NCBI GenBank assembly: GCA_033675265.1
Contig: JAUJYZ010000535.1
Coordinates: 62,001-126,000, forward strand
Direction of reading: 5' to 3'
From: Actinostola sp. cb2023
Lineage: Eukaryota > Cnidaria > Anthozoa > Actiniaria > Actinostolidae
DNA length: 64,000 nt
Position numbers and translations under genes: made by a program. The notes under the pieces are model-generated. The model was not told where the DNA came from and searched no databases. It saw only the letters and a program-made list of their open reading frames with translations. Every line of letters begins with the position of its first letter. Position 1 is the first letter of the stretch. Below, in pieces: positions 39,301 to 51,300 of the stretch.

Positions 39301-42300
39301 AATCGATTGAATTCCCGCGTGCAAAATTCTCTTTGAACAAGGCCGGTCGAATTTTCTAAAATGTACTTTTATACATGTTGGACGAGTGGTTAGCGCGCTA
39401 CGCGGCTTTCAGTGAACAGTGATTACGAAGGTCCCCTGGTACCTTAAGCTATTCTTTACAATAAACTTCAACACATAGAGTGTTTGTAATATGGTATTCA
39501 GCGATGAAAATCAGTCATAATCATAACAAATAGAGTGTACTGATACCATAGTACCAAAATAATACGATCTCACATCGAGGGACAATTTTTCAGCTTAAAA
39601 TAAGTTCTCGAATGCAAAGAATAAGCTTAGAAGAAGTCAATTTGTGCTATTTTCGGCTGGGGGGCGAGTTAATAAGTATTGTACTTTAGGTAGGAATGTT
39701 AGGAAAACACGTGCAAAAATGATAAATACCCAACTGAACCGAGCAAAATACTTTGAGAATACTTGAATGTAGAGAACTCAAATTCACAGAATGTGACCTT
39801 CAATGTGTCAGTACTAACGTTCACTGTGAAGTATCTCTTGAAATCATCTTCGATGAGAATAAACCCAAAGGACAATGTAGCTGGTTTTAGGATAACTCCT
39901 TGTTTCGGCGGATTTTTTTCCTTGATATTTTATCATCTACGACCCTTATACGGAAAAAAAACATTTACAGCAAAACAAAAGTAGGCAGACTATTGATTTC
40001 CTTTCAAATACTTTCTTGAACATCATTCTAGAGACGAAGATCGCTCACTAAATCTCCCTCACTAAATCTCCCACCGCAGTGCAATTTGCAAAGAAAATGG
40101 CGGCAAATCACTTTCAAATCTGAATTCTAACGCAATGCTGCAAGGCTTCGGTGGATCGGAGAGCTAGTCGATTTCACATTTAAGATAAGAGACAGACCGG
40201 GTAAGTCCAATGTGGATGCAGATTCACTCTCACGCATGCCGTTAGATTGGGAAGAGTATACACAGATGTGCAGTGAAGAAACAAACAAGGATGTTCTGCA
40301 AGCAGTTATCTCTTCAGCACAGTTGCAAGCAAGCGGTGACCTGTCATGGCTGACATCACTAACTGACTCTCCCAAGCTACTCGAAGTTGACAACAACGGA
40401 GAACCAGGAGTACGCGAAGTTGACCTGAAGAAAGCTCAAGAGATGGACCCAGCGATTAATAGGGTAGCACAGCTGGTAATGACCGGTAAGAGACCTTCCA
40501 CACACAAAGTCAAGGAAGAGACCAGAACAGTTCAACGGTTGCTGTATGAGTGGGACAAACTTGCAATTGGAAAGGATGGTGTGTCTTGTATCGTAGAATA
40601 GACATTGCAAACCATTGCAAACCATTTCGTCCATTTCATTCAACCCTTACTGCGTTGCTCAAAAACACAAGTTATTGGCTTAACAACATGGATTGTGGAA
40701 AAACAAATATCGCTGTCTTCATTGATCTTAAGAAGGCCTTTGATACCGTCGACCACGTAATAATCCTTAGGAAATTATCGTCGTATGGTATTCATGGCAT
40801 AGAGTTGCAATGGTTCAGGTCCTATCTTTCAAATAGAAATCAACAATGTTTTGTCAATGGAGTGCTGTCAAGCCCCCAGTGCCTTAAATGTGGAGTTCCT
40901 CAGGGCTCTATTATTGGTCCACTTCTTTTTCTAATCTATATTAACGATTTGCCTGGATGCTTGACCCACTCCATCCCTAATATGTAACTATGCTGATGAC
41001 ACCAATATCACATCAGGTGACTTTGATGTAAACACAATTGAAACTCTGATAAATAATGATCTTGATGCATTGTGTGGCTCGCTTCAAGCCAATCGTCTTA
41101 GTCTAAATGTTATCAAGTCAGAATATATGATTATTGCATCAAGGCAACGCCTAGCCAATCTCTCGCGGGACCCAATAATTAAAATAGGTGATTGCCATCT
41201 TAAAAGAGTTAAATCCACAAAAACTTTAGGGATGATAATTGACGAAAGCTTAACGTGGAATGATCATATATCCCATATTTGTAAAAAAGCAAGTAAAGGG
41301 CTTGGAGTAATTCGGCGGGTTCGCAACTATGTACCTTTGGGAGACTTTGGTGAACATCTATTCAACTACGGTGCTACCACATCTTGATTATTGTGCACCT
41401 GTTTGGGATACTTGTGGTAAAGGCCTGCGCGATCGACTCCAGAAAGTTCAAAACCGCGCTGGGCGCATAATTACTCGACGTTCTAATTATGATATCAGGT
41501 CTAGCGATATTCTCCAAAGCCTTCATTGGGATAACCTAGAAAACCAGACGGGTCAATCAGAAAGTGACAACCATGTACAAAATTTTGAACTGTGAAATGC
41601 CGAATTATTTATCTGATATGTTCCAAAATGTTTCCGGCAGTCACGAATATAATCTCCGTGGATGTCACTCCAACCTGATACTCCCCCAACCGAAAACAAT
41701 TTTTTTTAAACAAAGTTTCTGTTACAGTGGAGCAGTTGCCTGGAATTCTCTGCCACTAAATAAGCGAGAATCCCCTAGCCTTGCTAGTTTTAAAAGTTGT
41801 TTGTAGAATAATTAGTATTCATTATATATATTTATTATTACTATGTAACACGGCTCTCAGGAAGAGCATTTATTTTAATGATGTGACACCGAGTAGAAAT
41901 AAAGTTTTATTATTATTATATTATTATTATAAACCAAGTGGTTCTTCCTCATCACCTACGGCGGACTGTCTACAAACAACTGCATGAAGACATGGGTCAT
42001 TTGGGAGCAGAGAGAGCGCTGGACTTAGCACGAGCACGGTTCTTTTGGCCCCGGATGAAGGATGATATCGACCACTATGTCACTAAGGTTTGCAGGTGTC
42101 TGAAGAGCAGACCACCAACAGTCAAGCACAGGGAGCCTCTACACCCCATCATCACAACAGCACCTTTCCAGATGGTCTCCATTGACTTCTTGCACCTTGA
42201 ACCAAGTAAAGGATACGAGTACATTCTTGTGGTCATGGATCACTTTACCCGCTATGCTCAAGCATATCCAACGCGAAACAAGTCAGCAAAGACAGCAGCA

Positions 42301-45300
42301 GAGAAGGTTTATAATGACTTTGTCTTGCGGTTTGGTTTCCCAGAGACCATCCATCACGATCAGGGAGGCGAGTTTGAAAACAAATTGTTCTATCATCTTG
42401 ACAAACTGAGCGAAATACACCACTCCCGCACAACACCCTACCACCTGCAAGGCAACGGCCAGGTTGAAAGATTCAACCGAACCCTGTTAACAATGCTGCG
42501 AAGTCTACCAGAAAGACACAAAACACGTTGGAGTGAACACTTGAACAAGGTCGTCCATGCATATAATTGCACCAAGAACAGCTCAACTGGGTATGCACCA
42601 TTCTTTCTACTTTTTGGAAGGCCACCACGCCTACCAATTGACATTATGTTTGGCTTAGAAACCTCATCACGACTTAACTCATACCCAGAGTATGTGAAGA
42701 AATGGCAGGAGGCTATGCATGAGGCTTACAACCTGGCTTCTGAAAAAGCAAGACAGAGTGCAGCCAAGGGCAAGAACCATTATGACAAGAAGGCTCGTGC
42801 AGTCGTCCTTCCACCAGGAGATCGTGTGCTTGTGCGAAATATGAGGCACAGGAGTGGGCCGGATAAATTAAGGTCCTACTGGGAGGAGAAAATACATGTT
42901 GTCATCGAACAGAAGGGCGAGAACACCCCTGTCTATGAAGTGAGACCAGAAGATGGGTTAGAGAGACGGCGAATTCTTCATCGCAACATGCTGCTTCCAT
43001 GTACGTACCTACCAATGGACAAATCAGAGATAAAGAAATCAGAGCCACCACAGCATGGCCGACAGAGAGGCAGACCCCGCAGGACCAGCAACATGCCAAA
43101 ACAGATACGTACAACGTAGACACAGAAGAGGAGGAGGAGGAACTATCGTTCACCCCAGAACAACTCCAGATGTCAAACAGTGCTAGAGTAGACCAACAAC
43201 CACCAGGAGAACAACAAGACACAACCGAGTCAGAAGTTGCTAGCGAAGTGGAGAACCGTGACGAGACTCCAACAACCATTGTGACTACAGGTGAGGAGTT
43301 GCCAGCTTCTCCAACAGCATCCCCAGGCCGCCCACCAAGAACCAGAAGAGCACCACTTCGGCTGACATATGTTCCATGTCAACCTGTGTATTATCCTGTA
43401 ACAGCTACTGTGCATGCCATGCCAACAATATCAAGTTTGCAGCCGTTGTGGCCATGGATGCAGCCATACAGCAAACATATAGCATATATAATTAGAATTG
43501 TTGTTTGGTGTATTGGATTACTAGTAAACATATAGCATATTATACAATTAGAATTGTTGTTTGGTGTATTGGATTCCTAGTAAACATATAGCATATAGAA
43601 TTATAATTGTTGTTTGGTGTATTGGATTCCTAGTAAACATATAGCATATTATACAATTAGAATTGTTGTTTGGTGTATTGGATTCCTAGTAAACATATAG
43701 CATATTATACAATTAGAATTGTTGTTTGGTGTATTGGATTCCTAGTAAACATATAGCATATTATACAATTAGAATTGTTGTTTGGTGTATTGGATACCTA
43801 GTAAACATATAGCATATTATACAATTAGAATTGTTGTTTGGGTGTATTGGATTCCTAGTAAACATATAGCATATTATACAATTAGAATTGTTGTTTGGTG
43901 TATTGGATTCCTAGTAAACATATAGCATATTATACAATTAGAATTGTTGTTTGGTGTATTGGATTCCTAGTAAACATATAGCATATTATACAGTTAGAAT
44001 TGTTGTTTGGTGTATTGGATACCTAGTAAACATATAGCATATTATACAATTAGAATTGTTGTTTGGTGTATTGGATTCCTAGTAAACATATAGCATATTA
44101 TACAATTAGAATTGTTGTTTGGTGTATTGGATTCCTAGTGAACATATAGCATATTATACAATTAGAATTGTTGTTTGGTGTATTGGATTCCTAGTAAACA
44201 TATAGCATATTATACAATTAGAATTGTTGTTTGGTGTATTGGATTCCTAGTAAACATATAGCATATTATACAATTAGAATTGTTGTTTGGTGTATTGGAT
44301 GGATTCCTAGTAAACATATAGCATATACAATTAGAATTATTAATTGTTGTTTGGTATATACAGAATGAAGAGCTGTGCACGCACCATGTTTGGTAAAAAG
44401 TCGTCCAGTTCATCATTTCTATCATCGCTCTTTGCTGTATCAGCTAAAAACACACAACATTAATTGTCATATTAACATGATAAAGTTTATTAAAAAAAAA
44501 TATATTCTTGAATAGCAAATATATAAATATTTGAAAAACTCAAGCTTACAATAAATACAATAATAATCATTAATGAGGAAAACACAATAAAAATCATTGG
44601 AATACTCCAGTTTCTTATTTTTATTTATTTTTATGATAGTCCTTGCACTTTTTCCTTTTTGTATATAACATATATATTGATTTATTTTTTATATTCCATA
44701 TTTTTATATTTTGTAAAAAACATAGAGACTTTTGTATATGCATTTTTAAGAAATAAATTATTATTATTATTTCGAGTTGGCACGACTGTGTTCCTTGCCA
44801 AAAGACGCTCAGGTTATATTGTCCAATGTCAACATTTTTCTGCACATGCTTGTTGGTATTTGTGGAATTTATACTCAGTTGAGGCTAGGCCTAAGCACAT
44901 CCGTCTAAACAACTCGAAACTGGTTTACCCTAGTGATATAAGCCTGGTTTACCCTAGTGACATAAGCCTGGTTTACCCTAGTGACATAAGCCTGGTTTAC
45001 CCTAGTGACATAAGCCTGGTTTACCCTAGTGACATAAGCCTGGTTTACCCTAGTGACATAAGCCTGGTTTACCCTAGTGACATAAGCCTGGTTTACCCTA
45101 GTGACATAAGCCTGGTTTACCCTAGTGACATAAGCCTGGTTTACCCTAGTGACATAAGCCTGGTTTACCCCAGTGACATAAGCCTGGTTTACCCTAGTGA
45201 CATAAGCCTGGTTTACCCTAGTGACATAAGCCTGGTTTACCCCAGTGACATAAGCCTGGTTTACCCTAGTGACATAAGCCTGGTTTACCCATAAGCCTGG

Positions 45301-48300
45301 AGTGACATAAGCCTGTTTTACCCTAGTGACATAAGCCTGGTTTACCCTAGTGACATAAGCCTGGTTTACCCTAGTGACATAAGCCTGGTTTACCCTAGTG
45401 ACATAAGCCTGGTTTACCCTAGTGACATAAGCCTGGTTTACCCTAGTGACACAGGCCTGGTTTACCCTAGTGACATAAGCCTGGTTTATCATAGTGACAT
45501 AGCCTATATGACGAGCATATATCACCTCATGTATGAGAATCCCCCTCCCCCAACCGCCTAACAAGTGTAATTGTATAATATTATTATATGACCGTGTATC
45601 TCGGAGCCTGGTATCAAGCAAATGAGCAAATCAAGGAATTTGACTGTTATCGGACCAGTCTAGATTCTCCCGGTGTAATAACCGGTCCACACAAGCATCT
45701 TAAAATCTGTAAACATTGAGCATTTACTTGGCGGATGGCTGCGATGATCAGCCGGAACTGTGACTATAACGCTGAGTGACGCAAATTACTGTTAGTGTAC
45801 ATGAACTCTTGATAAAGCTAAGCCTATTTTAATACTAAAGTGAAACCTAAAAACGTATTTATATCTTCATTGTATCGTCATACAGAAGTAGTTTTAGCCT
45901 GTTTATATTTGCACAATTTAAAACAGACATTCCTGTCGACAATACCAGCTTAGAATGGGTATAAACGGCAAGGTTAAGAGTGCTAGTAAAATCGAAAGAC
46001 ATCCTTACATTGTAGGCATGACAATAGACATCACGTTGCATGACTCAATAGAATATGCAGAACCGGTACTCGACATGACGACATCAACTGTAGTTTTGAC
46101 AATTCAGTAATAAAACAAACAATATACTACTAAGTAAACTTATGAGTGAAAGTATGGGATAAAGATGAAGTAAGACTCTTGGCTGACCAGCCATGAACAT
46201 GTGAGAGAAACACTCAAGACAGACCAACATCAAGGCCAGAACTCAGAAGTAAACCCTTCGAAGACAGGACTATTTGTTGAAAAATCATATACAAAGTACT
46301 TTGAGCACTTGCTTGACCATATACCACGAAACTATAATCATTCAGGCGAGTCCTCGGTAACCCAGAGACTACATTTTTTCTGCGACAACGAACCGAGTGA
46401 CGAATACATCGTGCAGTGACATCTTCAGTCATGCCAGTTACCCGCTCTTCATGGGCTTCCTGAGGCGAGGATAGACTGGAACTTCTTTTAGCTATATTCA
46501 GCATCGAGAAATACCTCGCTTCAAACTTTCTTGTCAAACCAGTTTTCAAACTACATGTAGTGTAACTCCCGTACGCTCGTAAGATGCTAATAAAAGTAGT
46601 TCATTTTCATTTACTAAAAATGGTCATATAATAAAACTCTTATTATCAGTGGAGCTTGGTCGGTCTGTACAGGAGAATCTTGACCTTGGTTGGGTTCATT
46701 TTCGGTCTGTATATTGCGACCTTGGTCAAAATAAAATATCCCGTACAGACCTCCCGCTTGGTTAATAAAACCTAAATAATAATAATTATTATACAATCAG
46801 AGGGAGAAACAGAAAGCATTAATTAATGTTTAGCATGTACCGCTATGTTCCTTTGCTATCTCAAGTAGAGTTCTTTGTGTTTTCCTAGTTGTTTTCTCAG
46901 CCGTCTTTACATCAATCTCTTCTATTATTTCTTCTCTCACTCTTTCTTCTCTTTCTCTTGTTTTCTTGTGTTCAGTCTCACTTCTGGGCAGTGATTCAGG
47001 ATTCCTTTCCATGTGGAGCGCCTCAGACACGTTCAATGGATTCATGTTTTTGTTGACACTTTTTCTTGGAGTAGCTGCACTAAAACCTAAGAATTATTAA
47101 CAGACAAAGAGCTTTACAAACTTTATATGTCACTGTCCGCAATATAAAGACTACATACTTAGTTTCCTGTGATCTTGTGAAGATGATCCCAAACTAAACT
47201 GATATAAAGAAAGTCCAATAAATGATATTACATTAGATAGACACCTTTATTTAAACTCAAATAAAACAGCAGGGTCGTCCAGTCAGTGGCTACTGCCTCG
47301 GATATCAAAAGGAGCCCTGCGACACATATACAATATACAATAAATAGATCGAAATAAAAAAACTAACAACTACTACTAAATGATTAATTGTTACATACCC
47401 TCATAAATAATCCTCCAATCAAATCTCTATATTTTCGTCACATGTTGATCCAATATTTTTGATGTAGGACATCTATTGGACAGTTAACATGAGATGTGCA
47501 CGTGCATTACTGACGTCAGCCACGTGGATCAGATCAAACTCACAATTTCATTGGCCAACAAACTTTCTAGCAAATTTGTATGAATTGTGCCATGAAATAA
47601 ATTTCTTTTTGCCATTTGATTGGAGGATTAATTATTCGATGTAATAAAACACTTATTGGATACATCCTCACCCAATATGCAGAATATTGAAGTCTCGACT
47701 TTTAAAAATATATATACCTTATTTGACATTTTAGTGTGTACTACGGCTGGATATTTTTACGAGTCTGCAGTATTTTGTCGAGCCCGTAGGGCAAGACAAA
47801 ATACAAAGACGAGTAAACATTTCCAGCCCTACTACACACTAAAATGTCAAATAAGTTATTTATTATCCAACCCTTTTGTGATGAGAAAAATACACTCCTC
47901 CCGTGAAGGATATTTATATAAAAGCGAGCGCGAAATAGACGAGTAAAAATATCGCTGGATATTTTTACTCGCTCCAGTCCTACTCGCGCGATATTTTTAC
48001 TCGTCTATATATAGACCCTTTTAATAAATCCCACAATGCATGATTTTCTGCGCTTGACGTCAAATTTATTCTTTTGAATTCCATTCATTTTCCTTCATTG
48101 TTTTCAGTCTTTGTATATTTTGAATAGAATTCAAAAGAATAAGTTTGACATCAAGCGCGGAAAATCATGCATTGTGGGATTTATTAAAAGGGTCTATAGT
48201 TGGATAATAATGTGCCATATTGGATTCGGATGAATCCAATAATTAATATTATTAAACATTTTACTCACAATCTCGCATCTGATTGGCTGAGAGCATGCAG

Positions 48301-51300
48301 TTAATTCTCGATGGCATGTGAACTTGACAGGATAAATCTATTATCTGCTACAGATAATAGATTTATCCTGTCAAGTTCATTCAAGGCGGGATTCAATGTC
48401 ATAAAGAGCGGTAGGTTTGCAGTGTCAATGCAGGCCATGGCAGCATTTATTGACCTGATTATAATTGTGTTCTCACTTATACTAAATGTTTAATAAAACA
48501 ATTATTGAATTCGGTTTTCGCATGATATCGTAAATGATCAAGACCTCGGTCTTGATAATTTATGATATCATGCTCAACCTCATCCAATAATTGCTTATTA
48601 TTATACATTAATATTATTATACATTATTATACATCGCGATACGATAAACTCGCATCACAATGCTTAATCAAAGGCTAATTCAACTTTTATAAGGTAATCA
48701 ATTATATCAACAGGCAACGCTTCAGTGTTTTTTTTACGCCGTTATCTTTTAAATCTTAATTAAAACATAAAGTGCCACTGCTCGTGCACGTGAGAATGTT
48801 TCTTCGAGGTGTTGTTTTTATTGCCCTCATTTCCCTTAAACAACACGTTCGGAAAATAATTAAGCGCTAGTAGTACATTAATAAGTAAACAAGTGACTTT
48901 ATCAATATCCTTTATTGTATTATATAATAAGTTAGTTACAAGTGTAATATAAGTAAGTAAGGTTATTCTAATTGATATTCGCTAAAACGTTAAGGCTAAT
49001 ATTAATATGTAAGTTATCTAATATTTCAATCCTCCCTCCCCGATGGTTGTTTCTTCTTTCTAATTACAATGTATGTTCTACATGTATGTCTAAGTTATCT
49101 AATATTTTAATCCTCCCTCCCCAATAGTTGCTTCTTCTTTCTTCGAAGATACTCCTCTATCCCCACAACACATTTACGCCATTGAAGTGCCGCATTCGTC
49201 CCCGGACCACAAGGATATAACTTATCTACATACATCTTAACTTTGGAAAGTTTTATTTCATCTAATGGTGCCTTCCCCGGCCCTCATTCCCGTACGTGCA
49301 ATTACATGTACGATTCAGTAATTCCTCTGGTCTAAAAATCAACTGTAAAACCTTACATGCAAAGACAGCAACACTAAAACAATCCGCCTTTATGTCAATT
49401 GCTTGTTTTAAAAATAAATCCTCACCCTCTGTAGAATGCCTCTGTCGTACAAATCATTTACAAGATTCTACCGGAGCTCTGGCAATATTTCCAGAATCAA
49501 ATCCGATGACCTCATGATTTGGAATGGGCAAATCTAGTGGGGAATTGGGCCGAGCTTCCAAATACAGTAGGTTCGATTGACTCCACTCCCCATGAGATTT
49601 ATCGACCACTAACAGATCCGCAAAGAGTGTTCTACAGTGGTCATCGACATTACCACTGCTTCAACACACAGCTAGTGATTGACATCGAAGGGCACTTGAG
49701 ATTTGTGCAAGCGGGCTTCCTGGGTAGTACACATGACGCAACTGCGTATAGACTTATGCCACCGATTGGACCAGGACAACCCTTGAGCCTACCCCGTGGC
49801 GCAAACCTTCTTGCAGACAAGGCTTATCCCGATGGCGGGCCACTCCTAACACCAGTGAGGGCGCATCAAATGCCCCTCTTGAACAACAGAGACAGAAGGC
49901 GAGCTCGTAAATTCAACAGATGTTTGGCCAGGCGAAGAATTAAGATTGAACATGTGTTTAATATAAAGACATGAAAACTTACAAGGCTATAGGAAACATT
50001 TGGAGGCATCCGAGGTGGTTGATGCCATTTTGCGTGGAGCTAGTAGCTTGTTTAGCAGAAAGACGTGTAAGGCTTTTCAAAAATATCTAAGAATCATATC
50101 ACTCTGTAAAGTGGTGAGGTTTAAGCTCATCGTTTCCGCCCGGCATCACCTTTCATCTTGCTCGTTTCCAAGAGCTCTCCGAGGATGCAGGATGCTTTGT
50201 ATATTTAGCCAGGTCTCGCGGTCACCCACACCAAACGATGTAACACGTCTCGTAGCCTAGCATATGTATATTTAAGGAGAAGTCAAATAAATAAATAGGT
50301 GCTAAATGCATTCCAATTAGTTTTCATTGTTTTGTGTCAGTTTTTGTCAAAACGCCATCTTGAACGATCAGACTTAAGGCGTGTTTACATTTCAAAAACG
50401 CTTTACCAAGGTACAAATCATAAAACTAAGGTTAACCGCTCAACAAACAATGGTTTTCTAATTTCTATCAAGGTTCAATTCGGTAACTCATTTACTTCAG
50501 TAAACCACCAAGTGTAAACACGGCCTAACTTACTAGTTGCAAGAGAATCGAATCATGTCACGAAATGAGTTTTCATCGAAGCGTGTAGCCACGCGTACCC
50601 TGAAGAAAACCTCTGCTCGCAGGGTAAGCCACGTGCGCACTTCATTAGCATGCATGCTATTTTACTCATTAGCATGTTAAAAGTGGGTTATGTGAAATCG
50701 CTCCACTGAAGTGTATAGTATTTCCCTAGTGACCATACATTAAGTGTATAGTATTTCCCTATAGGTCCGACCATACATTAAGTGTATAGTATTTCCCTAG
50801 GGACCATACATTAAGTGCATAGTATTTCCCTAGGAACCATACATTAAGTGCATAGTATTTCCCCAGGGACCATACATTGAGTGCATAGTATTTCCCTAGG
50901 GACCATACATTGAGTGCATAGTATTTCCCTAGGGACCATACATTAAGTGCATAGTATTTCCCTTGGGACCATACATTAAGTGTATAGTATTTCCCTTGGG
51001 ACCATACATTAAGTGCATAGTATTTCCCCAGGGACCATACATTGAGTGCATAGTATTTCCCTAGGGACCATACATTGAGTGCATAGTATTTCCCTAGGGA
51101 CCATACATTAATTGCATAGTATTTCCCTAGGGACCATACATTAAGTGCATAGTATTTCCCCAGGGACCATACATTAAGTGCATAGTATTTCCCCAGGGAC
51201 CATACATTGAGTGCATAGTATTTCCCTTGGGACCATACATTAAGTGCATAGTATTTCCCTAGGGACCATACATTAAGTGCATAGTATTTCAATCGTATTT

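Larger units (their letters stand above)
32428..40130. mobile_element. 7.7-kb long-TIR element interrupting Gypsy pol, itself holding two TTAA elements
   Basis: The left end GCGTTAGGATTCAGATTTCA is matched inverted by the right end near 40113-40130. Further inverted matches include GATTTAGTGAGCGATCT (32646 and about 40040), AGGAAATCAATAGTC (32697 and about 39997) and AATCCGCC (32761 and about 39915). Excluding the elements at 33083-38676 and 38681-39443, its own length is about 1.3 kb, so it is non-autonomous. Target duplication is unclear because Gypsy sequence is deleted at the junction. Confidence 0.75.
26432..43470 (+). mobile_element. Decayed Ty3/Gypsy LTR retrotransposon with nested insertions
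   Basis: In order: 5' LTR, primer-binding site, gag with zinc fingers, protease, reverse transcriptase, RNase H end, integrase and C-terminal tail. It inserted into the 56-bp array inside SCYL3's largest intron. Internal breaks are a Tigger element (29643-31916), a long-TIR element (about 32428-40130) and a LINE (about 40613-41935). Gag and pol carry several stops and frameshifts and about 0.9 kb of reverse transcriptase/RNase H is missing. No 3' LTR is found; the element stops at the array at 43470. Inactive. Confidence 0.9.

Noticed and set aside
39370..39445. Functional tRNA gene
   Set aside because: Only a D-arm-like stretch is present; no anticodon stem or B box could be paired.
32428..40130. 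Host intron within the Gypsy pol gene
   Set aside because: Terminal inverted repeats and nested TTAA elements show insertion. Pol sequence is lost across it, so it is not spliced out neutrally.
44362..44384. Alternative end of the 59-nt SCYL3 exon at ATTCT/GTATAT
   Set aside because: Using that donor leaves a phase that does not fit the next exon, whereas AACATG/GTGCGT does.
44925..45490. Interstitial telomere repeat, because of CCCTAGTG
   Set aside because: The unit is 24 bp and contains no TTAGGG tandem; the CCCTA match is incidental.
44659..45621. Repeated SLVYPSDI and VNQAYVTR proteins on opposite strands
   Set aside because: A 24-bp unit is a multiple of three and free of stops on both strands, so open frames arise automatically.
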